From Culex pipiens pallens (taxonomy: Eukaryota; Arthropoda; Insecta; Diptera; Culicidae), in NCBI RefSeq assembly GCF_016801865.2, contig NC_068939.1, positions 178,342,792-178,406,791 of the forward strand: DNA of 64,000 nt, written 5' to 3'. Of the stretch, positions 22,740 through 34,212 are shown one piece after another. How positions within the stretch are numbered: the stretch's first letter is position 1; each line of letters opens with the position of its first letter. The position numbers were made by a program, and so were the translations under genes. The notes under the pieces are model-generated. The model had not been told where the DNA came from. It made no database searches and saw only the letters and a program-made list of their open reading frames with translations.

Positions 22740-23992
22740 ATTGTAAATTATTTAAATTTGAGTACTTTGAAAAAATGCGGCATTTTCTGATTTTTCAAAG
22801 TCAATAAAAGAATGTTTTTAGAAATGGGTTGATAATATCATTGCCGATAGAGTAATCTAAATCTATCGGTTCCGTATCGGTTTTTTTCTACACGAATTAA
22901 AAACCCGATTTAATCCCACCTGGGGTGAGATAGAGCCTTTCTTACAAAAGGAAGTTAACGGCAGTTGATTTTTTTTTTTTTTTTCAAAGAAATAGCAAAA
23001 TAAAGAATTGTCCATTCATTAATCAATTCAAAACTCAACATGATTTTTTTTTCATATAACTGAAAAGCGCTGGTTTTTGCCTCATTTGCCATGGCCGGTT
23101 GTAAGCTGTGCTCGCACACAAGCATTTTCGATTTTTTAAATCAGAACACATTGTTTTTGCGACAGAGAATTAGCTCACAATTTGCAATGTTCGTAATGTT
23201 TTCTGCATATCGCTTAATTGTTCGTATTCTCTGAGTGTTTATTTGCACTTTTCAAAATATTAAAAATTAACGAGAAAACAAAATAATTCCGTCATGCTCC
23301 AGAGCGTTAAAGTGGTAACAAAATGACTGGCAGAAAGTGTTTCAACACCCGAGAATTTGCCGTGTTGTAAACAACGATGTAACGGTAAAGCCGCATAAAT
23401 GTTCTTGAAAGCTTTGAAACGCCTACTATAATTCACTAAACTGTCATTTAGGCGTTAGGCAAAATTGTGAGCTTTCAATAAGCAAGCCAGAGTATGCGTT
23501 TAGGCGTTTTTGGGATTGGGAAGCAAACAACGACTGAGCGCTCGGTGGGACTTCACTACGACAAACGCAAACGTACCGAATAAACCACCTTGGTGCGCTG
23601 GTACGATAAACAAAAATACTAATACACAAAAAGGCTAAAACCGAAGCTAGAAAACCAAACCCGCGATGTGCGTTGTCACTGGCACATGGGAAGCTTGGAC
23701 GCTTCCCAGAAATTCGTTCGCTCAGATATCGATCAGAGAATGAGCAAAACAAAGAAGAAAGGCAAAAGAATGAGCATGAGGCTTCAGAACAGATAGCTGC
23801 TTGCGTCTAGTTTGCGTTCACTGAAGCTTAGCATAGAAAATAATGATAGGCGATGTGTGATGAACGAGCAATCGATAAAGCAACTTGCACTAAAAGGGGG
23901 TAATCTAGTATCAAAACTCTATACGCGCCAGCATCACGCGCCAGCATTGCTCGCGTCTGCATGTGAAGCTCAACTTGACAACTTGTCAACGA
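22740..23992. other. mixed sequence, no gene seen
   Basis: It begins with the tail of the TACCCAT repeat (to about 22,800), then a short TATCGG-rich stretch and a hairpin-type repeat terminus near 22,930-22,950 (GAGCCTTTCTTACAAAAGG). The 102-codon minus-strand frame at 23,444-23,752 lacks a recognisable domain. Confidence 0.45.
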
Positions 23993-24133
23993 GGCGTCAA
24001 AAATCGTTCGTCCATGATTTTTTGCAGATTTTTCGAATGAATATTGCTCGAGAAATGATTTCGGAACGAAGCTTGGTTTGGCGTCGGAGCCAAAAGCAAA
24101 CCCCATATCTTTCTTTAGTAAGAAAGGCAAAAA
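23993..24133. repeat. 141-bp direct repeat, copy 1
   Basis: It matches 24,723-24,863 with about ten differences. Both copies contain CCATGATTTTTTGCAG, ATATTGCTCGAGAAATGATT, GCGTCGGAGCCAAAAGC and end in TTCTTTAGTAAGAAAGGC. It is probably the conserved terminus of a dispersed element whose other end I cannot place. Confidence 0.85.
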
Positions 24134-24722
24134 TGGAAATTTTCTAAAATCTGAACGGTAAATCCGAATGAGGTCAAATTTGTTTCAGAACATCGAGTAT
24201 GGTCTAGATTATGATGTGGAGAAAAAAAAATAGATAAAATGCCAAAGGAATAGTTTTGGCATTTGGTGAAAATTGGCTTTTACCTTTTTTTAGGGGTTTT
24301 TCCCCCTCACAGTAAATTAGTCCACAAGCTGTAAATCTAGAACCACATTACCGACATGGATGAAAATTTGGGAGGATGTAGGGCTGGAAAAATGCATTTT
24401 TTTGGATAAATAAACGATTTCAATACTTCAATTTTCGACCGAATTTTCATTTGAAAACCGCGTGATTTGGTGAAAACACACTCCGAGTCCCCATAAAAAA
24501 TGGATAAATTCAAATTTGGTATGGAACTGGTTCAGGTTCAGCACATCCCCTTTCAAATGCGCCTAAGAGAGCTTAAATCCATAATGTGGGATCTGAGAAA
24601 CCCCCTACCACAAAATTGAGCACTTTTTTACCACACACGGACGTCACGCGAGCTCTACAGTAAATTAAGCGCCAAAATTCGGATATTGGAGGTAGACCAA
24701 TTCTGTCATTGTCAATCGATCG
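24134..24722. other. sequence between direct repeats, no gene seen
   Basis: About 590 bp of AT-rich sequence between the two 141-bp copies. No gene or internal structure is recognised. Confidence 0.5.
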
Positions 24723-24863
24723 GGCGTCGAAAATCGATCGTCCATGATTTTTTGCAGATTTTTCGAATTAATATTGCTCGAGAAATGATTTGGGAACGAA
24801 GCTTGATTTGGCGTCGGAGCCAAAAGCAAACCCTATACCTTTCTTTAGTAAGAAAGGCAAAAA
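24723..24863. repeat. 141-bp direct repeat, copy 2
   Basis: Second copy, offset 730 bp from the first, in the same orientation. It keeps the terminal hairpin CCTTTCTTTAGTAAGAAAGG. Confidence 0.85.
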
Positions 24864-25444
24864 AGACTTGCTATCAAGATTATCCTGTTATATTATTGTC
24901 AATTGACATAAAGAGCCAATAAAAAGTTAAATTTTGAAATGTTGAAAATGTAGTAGGTTGAATATTACCTCTTTTATTTTAGTAATATTACCTAAAAATG
25001 TCTAAAAATGTGAACCTGATGAATATTCACCAGAAACTAATGAAAATTCATCATTTTCTGAAGTAATATTACACTTTTTGACCCAAAATCTGTTACCATT
25101 TCCTGATGAATACAACCAGAATGTTTTTTTTTTCTGTGTACTCAATACTTCTCATTTTTTTTCTTGTTTAATTTTTATTATTGTAATGGGTTTATCTTTT
25201 TTAGTTAACATTTAAATTTCTTATAGTATTTGAATTATTTTACCACTTCCTTGCATTTTTAGCAAAATTATAAGACCAGTATCTCCAAAATTAATTTAAA
25301 AAAATGCGATGATCCATAGTTTGGAACATTGTGAAAATTACTGAATACTTATTTTTTCATAAAATATAGAAAATTTAAGTAAATACACTGCCAAATTAAC
25401 CCCTAAAAAATATACAGCAATTCCCCACGAAAACAGCATGAAAA
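24864..25444. other. AT-rich sequence, no gene seen
   Basis: No gene, RNA or element is recognised. There are several repeats of TAATATTAC near 24,965-25,070. Confidence 0.5.
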
Positions 25445-25850
25445 AAAACAAAGGTGCTCGGATCGGGCTTAAATTTTTTTAGGAGTTTTCTGGCCGAAAT
25501 ATTGAAACCCGTATTTTTTGTTTGGTCATAGGGTGACCAACGCCGTGTCAGGGTGGTCATCGCTGAAATTTTAAAGTCTTTCTTTTTTTCTTACTTTTTT
25601 TTTATTTGAAAGGCCAACTTATCACCTTTCATTTGCGTCTAAGACAACTTAAATCAGTTGAAATGACGCGGAGATTTGATTTTTTGAAAAAAAGTGGTTT
25701 TTGCACAAAAATGACGAAAATTGCCATTTTTCGAACCACCCTAGCACGATGTAGGTCACCCTAATGGCCAAACAAAAAATACGTGTCTAATTATTTTGGC
25801 CAAGGAACCCTCAGAAAAATTTTGAGCCCGATCGGAGAACTTTTTTTTCA
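25445..25850. mobile_element. foldback element, family FB2
   Basis: The left arm (about 25,445-25,575; GATCGGGCTTAAATTTTT, TTTTTTGTTTGGTCAT, AGGGTGACC) pairs with the right arm (about 25,725-25,850; GGTCACCCTAATGGCC, AAACAAAAAATACG, TTTGAGCCCGATCGG). A related sequence at 62,361-62,735 lacks the close pairing and carries a MITE. I did not find a clear target duplication. Confidence 0.75.
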
Positions 25851-28800
25851 GTTTAGGCTCTTTTAAAATGGAATTACTGTATTAATAAAATGTTTTGTCA
25901 GTCTATCATTTCAACTTTTTTAGACCCGTTGATAAAAAAAGTGAAAAATTACTATATCATTTGAAAAGAATCCATAACAGCTTTAACTTCATTCAAAACA
26001 TATTTATGCTAGCTGCAAGACCACTGCAAAATCTCGAGAACTATGAGCACTGAAATCTTAGAACCGTTCCGTTTGAAGCTCCAGAAGATTTGCGGGATGG
26101 GCTCAGATTTATGTGTGTGTGTGTGTGTGTGTGTGCCACCACCACCACCTCTTTCATCATCCATACTACATGAATTATGCGACAGAATGGGATTTTACGG
26201 TGTGGAAATGATTATCTTACCAAGATGGCTTTCGAAACTATTGGACTAACTGATTCCTAGAGAGAAAGTTGAGGGGGGTGAGCGGGACAAAACTATGCTC
26301 AAAGATGTGAGCATGTTCCCAACTGAAGCCGGAATTCAGCCCCACCACCGTCACCAAAGGAAGAGCATAAATATTAAATTTGACAATCTTCTTCACACGT
26401 AATTTTCAAAAGGAAAGTTTCCCATTCAAGCCGTCCATATCCCAGTTTGGAAAACTCTCCCTCACAAAGCAGGGAAAAGCGAATTCCGGTTTTGTCCGGG
26501 TTTTCCCCTAATCCTTGGTGAAAGTGTCGTCTCTCTGTGGTCACTTTCTGAGGCCGTCGGGACAAATCCCAGTCCCGATGAGTCTGGGACTGAAAACATC
26601 AAAAGTTTTCACATCAGCAAAGCGAGAGAGAAAGAGTGAGTTTGAGAAAAGATTTGAACGACATTCGGACGGAACTCGATTCGCTTCGATTGAACAGTTT
26701 GAGATCATCAAAAAGTCGTTAAAGGAGAAAATGGAAAAGCGATAAAATTGATTCTGGGGGAAAATTTTGACGGGGTTTTGATTTGCTGCGTTTGTGTTGA
26801 ACTTTCGCATAAGTTTTTGATTCTTTGGCTAAACAGTGATTTTGGTCAATACTTTTGCAATTTTAACAAAATATTTGAAAGCACTCACTCTGCTCTCGAA
26901 TTGTCTTTTATTTGCTGAAAAAAACAAAAAAGCTCCTTCATTCAACTTTGTCTACCACTCCAAAATGCATCCAAAGTGCAAATTCCTCTCAACCACCCTC
27001 TCAAAGGACAGTTCCGTAGTTTTCCAACTAATTAGCAAAGTTTGTTAGAAACAGTGATGCAATTCACATCGATCAACCGAGACCTTTGCCCCCCTTCTCA
27101 CCAGCCAGTTTTCCCTCGTCCAAGACTCCAACCAAGTTGACCATTTCAATTTCAGCACCAGGCTATAATGTCCGGCACCTATTTGCGATGGATATTAACT
27201 TTAAATTGATTTATTATGCAAATGTGTTTTCCATTCATCGGCTAGCCGGGAGGCAAAACTTTTCCCACTGGGGAGGAGAAAAACTTTTTCCGATGCAAGT
27301 TGGAGTTGCTGACTAAGTGACAGAACAGAACACGCTGCTAATTAGAATGGATCGTTAGCTGGGACTACCTACTGCTGCACTTTGTTGAGCAGTTTGCAGA
27401 AAAGTTGTGCATTTTGTGAGGAGCAAAAACAAGGACCCACACAAATTCATCATCTTAAAGTGAAAACGATCTAATCTTCATCAGAAAGGGGGTAATCAGC
27501 AAATCCATTAATTTCTCGTATTCAATTCTGATCTCTTTAACCGTTTGTCACGTACTAGTTTGGATGCGTTTCAGAAATTTATGTGACACATTTACATAAC
27601 TCAGCACACACTCGGTAAATGCACAAATCATGAAACGTTGCGCTTCATCAGTGCGGCTGGTTTTGACTCATTTAAGACTCAAATGATTGCAAGGTGGTGC
27701 TCCAGTGCAATTTTGCATGAATCTTTAATGTCAACAGGGTAGAGAGCCTCTGGTCCACTAAATAGGGAAGTCTTGTAAATTTCTCGACACTTCAAATCTT
27801 TTTTCGATGTGTTGATTGAGAAGACGAAAACTGGTTCATGACTCTATGAAATCACCCATATTATTATATTAAAAATATATGAGCCAACATGTTATTACAT
27901 TTACTTTATTTTTTTTCGAATCTTCGAAAAATAGAATATCGAAAAACAAATCTAATTCTAAATAATTTAAAGGGTTCATGCTATTTATATTTTGATTACT
28001 ATACTTTGTTTATTTGGTTTGTTAGATATCTTACGATAAATTTAAATTTTTTTCTCTTATTTTCAACAACATGGACATCACTTATTTCAATCAACAATGC
28101 TGCATAAATAACCAATGTGTGATGAATTTTTCATCAACCAAATATTTGAAACAATAAAGCTTGTTTTAGTTGGCAAATTCTTTCTTGAATACTTACCAAC
28201 ACAATTCAAACAACATTTTTGTCAATGTCAATAAGCATATTTTAATTACATATAAAATTCTAGCAAACAGAGTGATTTTCTACATATTTACAAATCGAAT
28301 TTTCTTTGTATGTGTTTTTTTTTTAGTTGCAAAAAACTTCGTTCATGTCCCTATCATGGTGTGTTTTGTAGAACAAACTTAAGATTTAAAAAATCTGCAA
28401 GTTTTATAATTGGCAACATGAAAGAAGAGCTCTTTCCCGACATTTTACGAGGTCCGGCGAAATATTTCGTCGGAGGATCTAGAGCAAGAAGATTTTTTCA
28501 ATTTTAAAGGATTTTTCTTCAGATAAGTCGTTGAAAATCGATGGGTTCATATTCATATCCATCAGATTTCTTATGAATATACCTCAACAGACTATTATAT
28601 ATATATTCGACCAATATTTGACCTCCAATGAAAAGTTTCCAAACTAAATTGTTCAGATTTGACGACGTCATATAGGATCGAATATTTTATTTTTGTACAA
28701 TTTGTCATGAAAAAAAACTGCATAAAAAAACTTTCAGTATTTTCATGAAAATCTATTGAATACCAAAAAGGTTCACAACATTATTTTTTCAATCATCTGT

Positions 28801-29637
28801 CAAATAACTCCATGACATTTTAAAACCTTTTCGATTTAACCACAATGTAGAGAACAGTGTTCTGAACAATTTCCATAAAAAAGTATCATTTTTGGTTTTG
28901 TATAAGCAGAGATATACCAAATTTTATAAAATAATAAGTAACTTTCTCCAGAATTTCTGGGTTTAATTCCCATTCAAACGACCACCGCCTTATAAGTTAT
29001 TAAAATAAATTTTTAAATAAGTTACATGTTTTAACAACAAAATTTCAACATTAGAATTATCAAAAAAAAAGTCACTTTTTAATATACAAAATTGGGTATT
29101 ATCGCGGGCGTCAATAATTAGAGCTCACGCGCGCTGATATGACCACAGGAGTAACAACGCATGACAGCCGCAGAACAAATTTTCGGTTGTTGTCAAAGGT
29201 TGCATTGAGATTTTGGCACAGTTTTCAAGAAGTTTTCACATCAAACCAAGTTGGCAGCCAAATCAACGCTGAATTTTAGTTCAATTCTACTTTTTTTTGC
29301 ACTGTGGCTGTCAAGCGTCGATAAATACATGTCATTCGGAAAAAAGGCCAAGCTTTGATGTATCGCGAAATAAGCAATAAATCTCTATTTATATTGAACC
29401 AAAACTGATACTTTTTCTTGGAAATTGATCAGATCAAAAAATTCTCAAAGCTTAACATTTTGTTTTCTTGTCGAGGTTATATACGGGCAGTCTATCGCTG
29501 TATTTTCATGACAAATGGTGCAAAGAAAAGATTTTTAATCAGTTGTATTGAGGTTTCCAGCTTGGATTTTGGGGTAATTTTAAAAAAAAAAGCTTGAAAT
29601 CTGGTAAATTTGAATTGGAAATTTTTTATTGGAGGTA
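25851..29637. other. mixed sequence, no gene seen
   Basis: AT-rich with GC-richer islands at about 26,230-26,780 and 27,060-27,330. It contains the TG and CCA microsatellites at 26,112-26,149. Open frames reach 91 codons and overlap on opposite strands without domains. Nothing is recognised between 27,850 and 29,637 beyond A/T-rich sequence. Confidence 0.45.
26112..26149. repeat. (TG)n followed by (CCA)n microsatellite
   Basis: Twelve TG units are followed by about four CCA units and a short pyrimidine-rich run. Confidence 0.95.
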
Positions 29638-29646
29638 AATACACAC

Positions 29647-30363
29647 TAGGATGTAACAAAAATGACTTTTTGGCGGGCATTCAGGGGTTTGTTCCGGTGG
29701 GCATACTGAGCCTAAATCCCAAATATGAGCTTGACTGGACGTAACAGGAGCTGGCCCTCCGCCCTTCAATTTTAAATGGGATTTAACCCGTAAAAAAAGA
29801 TTTTTTCAAAAATGTCACTTTTTGAGGCATTTTGGCCACCAATGCGTTTACCAAAAACATCACTGGCGTATAGGCCAGATCCTTGCGCATCTTTTGGTAT
29901 ATATAACATTGAAGTTTGGAGCATCCAGGTGCTCGGTACAGACCTTCAAAGTTTGGCATATTTTCGAAAAATCGGTCCCAGCAAAATCAAATGGCGTCTC
30001 GGGCGTCGCGAGGTGCGACGCATATCTTTTTTGCCGGGGCCGATTTTTCGAAAAAATGCCTTTGAAGGTCTGTACCGAGCTCCAGGATGCTCCAAACTTC
30101 AATGTTATATATACCAAAAAATGCGCAAGGATCTGGCCTACACGCCAGTGATGTTTTTGGTAAACGCATTGGTGGCGAATATGCCTCAAAAAGTAACATT
30201 TTTGAAAAATTCTTTTTTTACGTGTTAAATACCATTTAAAATTGAAGGGCGGAGCGCCAGCTCCTGTTACGTCCAATCAAGCTCATATTTGGGATTTAGG
30301 CTCAGTATGCCCACCTGAACAAACCCCTGAATGCCCGCCAAAAAGTCATTTTTGTTACACTCT
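29647..30363. mobile_element. foldback element with 9-bp duplication (MULE/FB-like)
   Basis: A perfect 9-bp duplication AATACACAC (29,638-29,646 and 30,364-30,372) flanks inverted termini GGATGTAACAAAAATGAC and GTCATTTTTGTTACACT. The arms pair along about 300 bp around a GC-rich centre (near 29,990-30,030). A 9-bp duplication with very long inverted arms fits Mutator-like or Foldback-like elements. The core of the palindrome at 52.7-53.4 kb belongs to the same family. Open frames of 109-138 codons inside are the two arms read through and are not genes. Confidence 0.88.
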
Positions 30364-30372
30364 AATACACAC

Positions 30373-30751
30373 CGTGCCTATTTTTTAAAAAGCCATTTTG
30401 CATCATTAATTTCTCACACAATTTTTATGTGAATATCCGAAAATCTTTATCTTGAAAAGGGGTTTTCTGAACGAATTAGTGTCTTCGGCAAAGTTGTAGT
30501 TTATTTTGGGTGATTAAAAAACATTCTGATTGGATATTCGACTTTTTATCAAAAGTCAATATTAGGATCTTAGATTTTTAAATTTGTTATAGAGGACTGA
30601 AAAAGGCATGCCCTAAAGTTTTAAATGGCACAGAATTAAAAAAAAAAAAACTAAAAAAAAACATTGTTTGAATGCAAAATCAAATGAACCGTTTCGAACA
30701 TTTCTATTTTGATTTTGTTGAAAAGACTGCTGTTTTTTGAGACAAAGTCTC
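30373..30751. other. AT-rich sequence, no gene seen
   Basis: Nothing is recognised in this short stretch between two elements. Confidence 0.5.
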
Positions 30752-32482
30752 TAGTGCGTCCATCCCAGGAATTCCCGGGACAAAAATCCCGGGATTTTCC
30801 CAAAACTGGGAATTCCCGAATTCCGGGATTTTCCATAATTTGTCCGGGGAATTCCCGAAATTTGAAAAAAATAATCATATTTTGTTCTGGAAATTCAGAT
30901 TTTGTTGTGGAAATATAAGAATACTAAGTAATCGATAAGAAGGATTAACATAGAAGAACAGTTGAATACTAAGTAATCGATAAAATGAATTCAAATTTGT
31001 ATTCGGCAAACATCAGCATTTATTTGGCTTATTAGGACAAATTATTATAATTTTAATTAACAGGTCTACAAAATGCCCAGCGCTTTAATTTTTTTCTCTT
31101 TTATTTTTTAAATAGAATGGATATTTTATGTATATTAACTATTTTAAATTTGATAGAAAATCTCATGTTAAAATATTTTCAATCAAACACTGGCATCTGG
31201 GGCAAATAAGGACAAATGCTACTTAAAGAAAAACATAATATTTTGGATGACTTCGGTTAAAACAGGAACAGAACAAAACAGTTAATTCACCGATTTCCAA
31301 ATGTATTGCTCTAAAATCTCGTGTACTTATTCAGACTTTAGACCCGATTTTCCTCCAGTTGGCGGTAGTCACATGAAGTTATTTTTTTTTAAATATGGCG
31401 TCATCCATAAAGTACGTCACACTCTAGGGGGGGAGGGGGGGTTGTCGCAAGCGTGACAAAGTGTGACAAGGGGGAGAGGGGGGTCCGTGAGACCGTGACG
31501 TCACGCTAGAATATTTCCTGAATACTGAAAATTCAGTCAAAGAATATATCTAAAAAAAGTTTTTTTCTAGATAAAATTTACTCATAAATCAAACACGACA
31601 CAAGGCTTTAAGAAACTGAGTTTCCGATGATAGATTTAATATGCTTAAATTATTAGATTTTCAAAAAAAACTGTTGATGGTGATTTCTATCACTACAACA
31701 TTCAACAAAAAAAAATTAAAATCTAAACACAACCTGTAAAAATTAAAAACTTTCTCGATTGAACTCCGAATTTATAAATAATCCTATTTATAAATCATGT
31801 AATAATTATTCAAAAATCAATATGAAGAGGGAAGGGGGTTCAACAGAATGTGACGTACTTTTTGAAGGGGGGTTGGAGCCAGCGTGACAAAGTGTGACAT
31901 AGGGGGGAGGGGGGGTTAATTTTGGCCGATTTTAGCGTGACATGCTTTATGGATGACGCCTATGTTTTATATAAAACAATGAATTCAAAACTAAACAAAA
32001 ATTTAACATTGAATGGTATTTTATTTGCTGTCGTTTTTTTTTTGTTTTTTAAGACTTATAAAAGAAACTTTTGAAGGTGTTTTACTCATGTCATATAAAA
32101 AAGTTATAAAGGAAATATTTTCATAAAGACTAATGCCATTTTAACCGCAAATAAAAAAAAAATGAAATTTTAATTAAAAATTGTAGTTGATTAAAAATCC
32201 AAACACCACAAAGAACAAAATTGATTTTTTTTTCAAATTTTTAATTTCTTATAGGCTATTTAAAAACTGTCGTCCTTGTTTAAATTGAAGTGTAGATTAT
32301 CACCATTTAATATTATTAAGCTAGTTCTATGATTTTTAACTTGAAAACATAACAAATATAATGAAAACATAGATTTTATTACTGATCGAAAAAATTCCCG
32401 GGATCCCGGGAATTCCCGTGATTTCAAAAATATTTTTCCCGTTTCCCGGGAAATTCAAAACCCGGGAAAATTGGACGCCCTA
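30752..32482. mobile_element. hAT-like element, GCGTCCA family, copy A
   Basis: TAGTGCGTCCA at the left and TGGACGCCCTA at the right are flanked by AAAGTCTC (30,744-30,751) and AAAGTCTG (32,483-32,490), an 8-bp duplication with one mismatch. Subterminal regions are rich in CCCGGGAATTCCCG-type words. It is 1.73 kb including a nested MITE at 31,397-31,960, or about 1.17 kb without it. No transposase frame is visible. Copy B is at 59,181-61,390. Confidence 0.85.
31397..31960. mobile_element. 564-bp MITE nested in the GCGTCCA element
   Basis: GGCGTCATCCATAAAG at the left and CTTTATGGATGACGCC at the right are terminal inverted repeats flanked by TAT (31,394-31,396 and 31,961-31,963). Near each end are GCGTGACAAAGTGTGACA and long G runs, in the same orientation at both ends. 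The TAT duplication and the CATCCATAAA core relate it to the 82-bp MITE at 10,818. Confidence 0.88.
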
Positions 32483-32927
32483 AAAGTCTGCGATATTTTT
32501 GAAACTATTGGTTCTGTATTCAATGTTGAAAATTGAAACCATTGTGAAATATTTTTTCTCTTTTCTGATGAAATAATTTCAAATTTTAAGACTTTCAAAC
32601 CAACACTTTGGAATGGTTAAAAAAAAGTATTTTGGACTTTTACAATGTTGATTAAAAAGTATGAAAAATATTTTTATGGAAAAATACAGAACACAAAAGT
32701 TTCTCTATTTAACGAGATAAACCTGAGAGTGATATAAAATGACACAGAGTTAAAGTAATTTTCAACCAGAAGTCCGGTCGACAAGGTCTGAAAAGGATAA
32801 TAATCTCAGCTTTTCGAAAATATTTTCGAAGAGATGCTTTTCCTTCATCAAGTATGTTTAAACAGCAAAAAAAATGAAAAAAATCACACTCAATTGTTTA
32901 AAAACGGTAAACTATATCAAAAATGAG
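32483..32927. other. AT-rich sequence, no gene seen
   Basis: Nothing is recognised. Confidence 0.5.
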
Positions 32928-33200
32928 GTACGGGGAAGTAAATGTTGGCCCCGGTTTAACCTAGAGGTTAGGTCGTTAGCTCAATCCAGGTGTAGGAGTC
33001 ATCCCCCTGGGTCCTGCCTCGGTGGAGTCGCTTGTAGGCAGTTGGATTCACAATCCAATGGTCGGCAGTTCGAATCCCAGGGTAGATGGAAGCTTTGGTG
33101 TAAAAAGAGGTTTGCAATTGCCTCAACAATCAAACCTACTTTCGAGTAGAAATCTCGCCAAGGCAATTCTGTAGAGCGAATAATTAGATTAGATTAGATT
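32928..33200 (+). mobile_element. tRNA-derived SINE, 5'-truncated copy
   Basis: It matches the reverse complement of 33,810 to about 34,090. It contains an anticodon-like arm TTGGA-TTCACAA-TCCAA (loop with CAC, tRNA-Val-like) and the B-box word AGTTCGAATCCC, then GAGGTTTGCAATTGCC, and ends in a tail of TTAGA repeats (33,184-33,200). It lacks the first tRNA-like head that the other copy has. Confidence 0.82.
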
Positions 33201-33809
33201 TTTCCAGAATTGTAAAAAAATTGCCAACATTTCTAATCTATTTCATATAAGGTGGTGCATCAAAACATGCAGGAATCCTGATTTTCATCAAAATCAAAAC
33301 CCCTCTTTTCTGACAACAGTTTAAATTGTTTTTTGAGAAAATTCTGAAAATCATTGATTTTAAATTGTGATATTTCTGTAACCACAAATTGTGAAAGGTT
33401 GATCTAGGACTAATGTTGAAGCAAATTCGAGGAAGAATCGATTGACGCATTCCATTTCAATTTTAATTGTTTTCATTTTTTTTTTGCTTACTTCTCACAT
33501 TTCGTGCATTTTAAAATTAGGAAGGCTGTGGTAAAGGTTATCTCCAGTTAAATTGATACTGTTTTATGATGGTAAAGGTTTAGTAATTACCTAGACATAT
33601 GTCTAATTTATATAATGCATGCTAATAATGGTATTTGTTTGAAAACAGTTCAATTTATTCAACAGTTTTTGTGGAACACTCCCATTCCAAATTTGGTTTG
33701 GCAAAAAATAGCATAAATTTAAAGAAAGAACATTTGAGTCAAGTCTAATTTTTTTCATTTTTATTTTTAATTTAATTGTGGTTTAGTTGTTTAAATTAAA
33801 AAAAAAATC
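33201..33809. other. AT-rich spacer between inverted SINE copies
   Basis: No gene is recognised. The two SINE copies face each other with their 3' tails inward around this spacer of about 610 bp. Confidence 0.5.
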
Positions 33810-34212
33810 AAATTATTCGCTCTACAGCATTGCCTTGGCGTTCTCGATTGCGAGATTCCTACTCGAAACTAGGTGTTCGAAGGCTTGATTGTTGAGGCAA
33901 TTGCAAACCTCTTTTTACACCTTAGCTTCCATCCACCCCGGGATTCGAACTGACGACCTTTGGATTGTTAGTCCAACTGCCAACAGCGACTCCACCGAGG
34001 CAGGACTCAGGGAGACGACTCCTACACCTGGACTGAGCTAACGACCTAACCTTTTTTTTAGGTTAGTCCGGGACCAACATTTACTTCCCTTCCGACGGAA
34101 GGCGTGATCAGACAAATCTCGTCTCGAAAAATGCCACCGGGACCGTCTGGGATCGAACCCAGGCCGACTGGGTGAGAGGCAATCACGCTTACCCCTACAC
34201 CACGGTCCCGGG
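33810..34212 (-). mobile_element. tRNA-derived SINE, fuller copy with two tRNA-like units
   Basis: On the minus strand it starts with a tRNA-like head (34,209-34,139), continues through a GCGTGATT...GGAAGGGAAGTAAATG-type linker and a second, Val-like unit (arm TTGGA-CTAACAA-TCCAA, B-box AGTTCGAATCCC), and ends near 33,810 with GAGCGAATAATTTGATT. It shares the 3' two-thirds with the copy at 32,928. The two-unit structure recalls dimeric-tRNA SINEs, but this is not the published mosquito Twin family as I remember it (shorter, tRNA-Arg, poly-A tail). Confidence 0.82.
34139..34209 (-). pseudogene. tRNA-Glu-like head of SINE
   Basis: On the minus strand GGGACCG and CGGTCCC form a perfect 7-bp acceptor stem. 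GTGTAGGGGTAAGCG resembles an A box. GATTG/CAGTC encloses a 9-nt loop containing CTCTCAC, as in tRNA-Glu(CTC). CTGGG/CCCAG encloses TTCGAT. The enlarged anticodon loop and shortened T loop mark it as a relic serving as a SINE head, not a working tRNA. Confidence 0.65.

Noticed and set aside
23444..24147. Open frames of 100-111 codons on both strands near 23.4-24.1 kb
   Set aside because: The 111-codon frame runs through the 141-bp dispersed repeat and has a fully overlapping frame on the other strand; no domain is recognised.
29812..30276. Overlapping 109-138-codon frames on both strands at the 29.8-kb foldback
   Set aside because: The plus and minus frames translate the same arm sequence of a palindrome; no transposase or other domain is present.
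33810..34212. Assignment to the published mosquito Twin SINE family
   Set aside because: As I recall, Twin elements are about 220 bp, tRNA-Arg-derived and end in poly-A. This element is longer, has Glu-like and Val-like units and a TTAGA-type tail in its sister copy.
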